Assembly (NCBI GenBank): GCA_965115995.1 | Contig: OZ220472.1 | Location: 620,001-684,000, forward strand | Length of the DNA stretch: 64,000 bases | Reading direction: 5' to 3' | From: Poriferisodalis sp026713105 | Lineage (GTDB): Bacteria > Actinomycetota > Acidimicrobiia > Acidimicrobiales > Poriferisodalaceae | In this document: piece after piece, positions 63,067 through 64,000 of the stretch | Layout: the number at the start of each line of letters is the position of its first letter | Position numbering within the stretch: the stretch's first letter is position 1 | Notes under the pieces: model-generated | The model's input: the letters and a program-made list of their open reading frames with translations, nothing else | Database searches by the model: none | Told to the model about the DNA's origin: nothing | Translations under genes and position numbers: made by a program

Positions 63067-64000
63067 CTAGCAGGCGATTCGTCCGCTAGGGAGCACGCCG
63101 CACGAGTACTTGCCACCGATGTCAGCCGAGGTAAACGTGCCGCCTGGTGGCGTCGCCTGCCCGGAGCCGTTGTTGCCCCAGCAAGCGACAGTGCCGTCTC
63201 TGCGCAGCCCACACGAGTGCTCGCCGCCGGCCGAGATTGCGACGAACTCTCCATCCGGCGGCGACGACCGTCCGTCTCGAACCCTGACAATCTCATCTGT
63301 CGAGGTTCTCGCCAATTGGTCGTCGGCACCCCAGCACTCGAGCGTGCCGTCCGTGCGCAGCCCGCACGAATGCAACTGACCGTCGGAGACCGCGATGAAC
63401 TCGCCGTCTGGTGACATCGTCTGCCCATCACCGAGACCGTGGGCACCCCAACACACAAGTGCCCCGTTCGCGCGCAGCCCACACGAATGGGACTTGCCAG
63501 CTGACACTGAGATGAATGCGCCGCGCGGTGGTGTTGCCTGCCCGTTGAGGTCGCTTCCCCAGCAGGTCACAGAGCCTGAGATTCGCAGCCCGCACGAGTG
63601 AAAGCCACCAGCGGAGACCTCAATGAACGTGCCGTCGGGCGCCGTCGCCTCGCCGTCGTCGTCGCTACCCCAACAGGTCGCCACACCCGTGGTGCGCAGC
63701 CCGCACTAGTGGCCGCCGCCGGCTGAAACCGCGGTAAACGTGCCATCTGGCGGAGTCGCCTGCCCTTGATGATTGATGCCCCAGCAGTCGATTGTGCCCT
63801 CAACACGCAGCCCACACGAATGCAACGAGCCGGCGGAGACTGCGCTGAACGTGCCGCTCGGCGGTGCCGTCCGCCTCGGGACCTCATAGCCCCAGCACTC
63901 AATGGTCCCATCGACGCGCAGTCCGCACGAATGCCAGCCGCCGGCGGAGACGTCAGTGAATGTGTCGGCGGCCGAGTCCCCCGACTGTGACGGCGACTGA
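63067..64000 (-). pseudogene. RCC1/BNR-type repeat protein, partial, with in-frame amber codon
   Basis: The gene runs in from beyond the right edge and ends at its TAG stop on the minus strand. At least seven repeats of about 37 residues show the pattern SAG-HSCGLR-DGT--CWG-N--GQATPP. One amber TAG interrupts the frame at 63706-63708, where HSCGLR reads H-stop-CGLR; it is one base from TCG, the codon used in neighbouring repeats. Below the stop an ATG (start of MATCWG) could restart 204 codons. The fold is probably a seven-bladed propeller exported or at the surface; the N-terminus is not visible. Pseudogene, error and true interruption remain possible. Confidence 0.65.

Overview
The window is high-GC, densely coded DNA from an actinobacterium. 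The best fit is the class Acidimicrobiia. The evidence is coenzyme F420 genes (cofD, cofE), an actinobacterial MoeZ without zinc cysteines, an LpdA-type quinone reductase, LCP and DUF5719 wall proteins, cell-wall-binding-repeat-2 surface proteins, and a SpoIID protein carrying tandem GYWL/DG repeats of a type I associate with Acidimicrobiia. Most operons use 4-base ATGA or GTGA overlaps. I saw no tRNA, rRNA, CRISPR array, prophage or intact insertion sequence.

Layout. Positions 0.1-6.4 kb hold an AbfD/HpaB-like flavoprotein, a four-gene ABC-2 exporter operon and a GT2 glycosyltransferase. Positions 6.5-9.4 kb hold a biotin carboxylase/BCCP subunit divergent from a biotin ligase. Positions 9.6-15.8 kb hold pepA, an unknown gene, a sirtuin, a rhodanese-ThiF protein and an LpdA-like reductase. 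Positions 15.8-38.8 kb are mostly envelope genes: LCP protein, UDP-glucose dehydrogenase, nucleotidyltransferase, Gmd, SpoIID protein, two very large membrane glycosyltransferases, DUF5719 and FtsH, interrupted by cofDE. Positions 38.8-52.3 kb hold a KamA-like radical SAM enzyme, then manB, trm112, pgi/pmi, ahcY, comF, hpf, secA, prfB, ftsE and ftsX. Positions 52.4-64 kb are accessory: acyl-CoA and ring-cleavage-type enzymes, a thioredoxin lipoprotein, a divergent TrpC, and surface-repeat proteins that run off the right edge.

Four genes form a nearly complete GDP-mannose route: Pgi/Pmi (F6P to M6P), ManB (M6P to M1P), a mannose-1-phosphate guanylyltransferase-like enzyme, and Gmd. These probably feed the two membrane glycosyltransferases.

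The most notable item is a secreted thioredoxin-like lipoprotein (59151-60365). An in-frame TGA replaces the first cysteine of its CxxC motif, and a SECIS-like hairpin follows at the expected distance, so it is a candidate selenoprotein. Second is a family of four roughly 78-bp intergenic hairpins with a conserved core and covarying stems, all just downstream of stop codons. Other items are a second four-copy intergenic repeat family, a 59-bp tandem duplication that makes a chain of ATGA-coupled micro-ORFs, a pentapeptide-repeat insertion in ComF, a one-polypeptide fusion of a GT-C-like membrane protein with a polyprenyl-phosphate sugar synthase, and an amber-interrupted RCC1-repeat gene.
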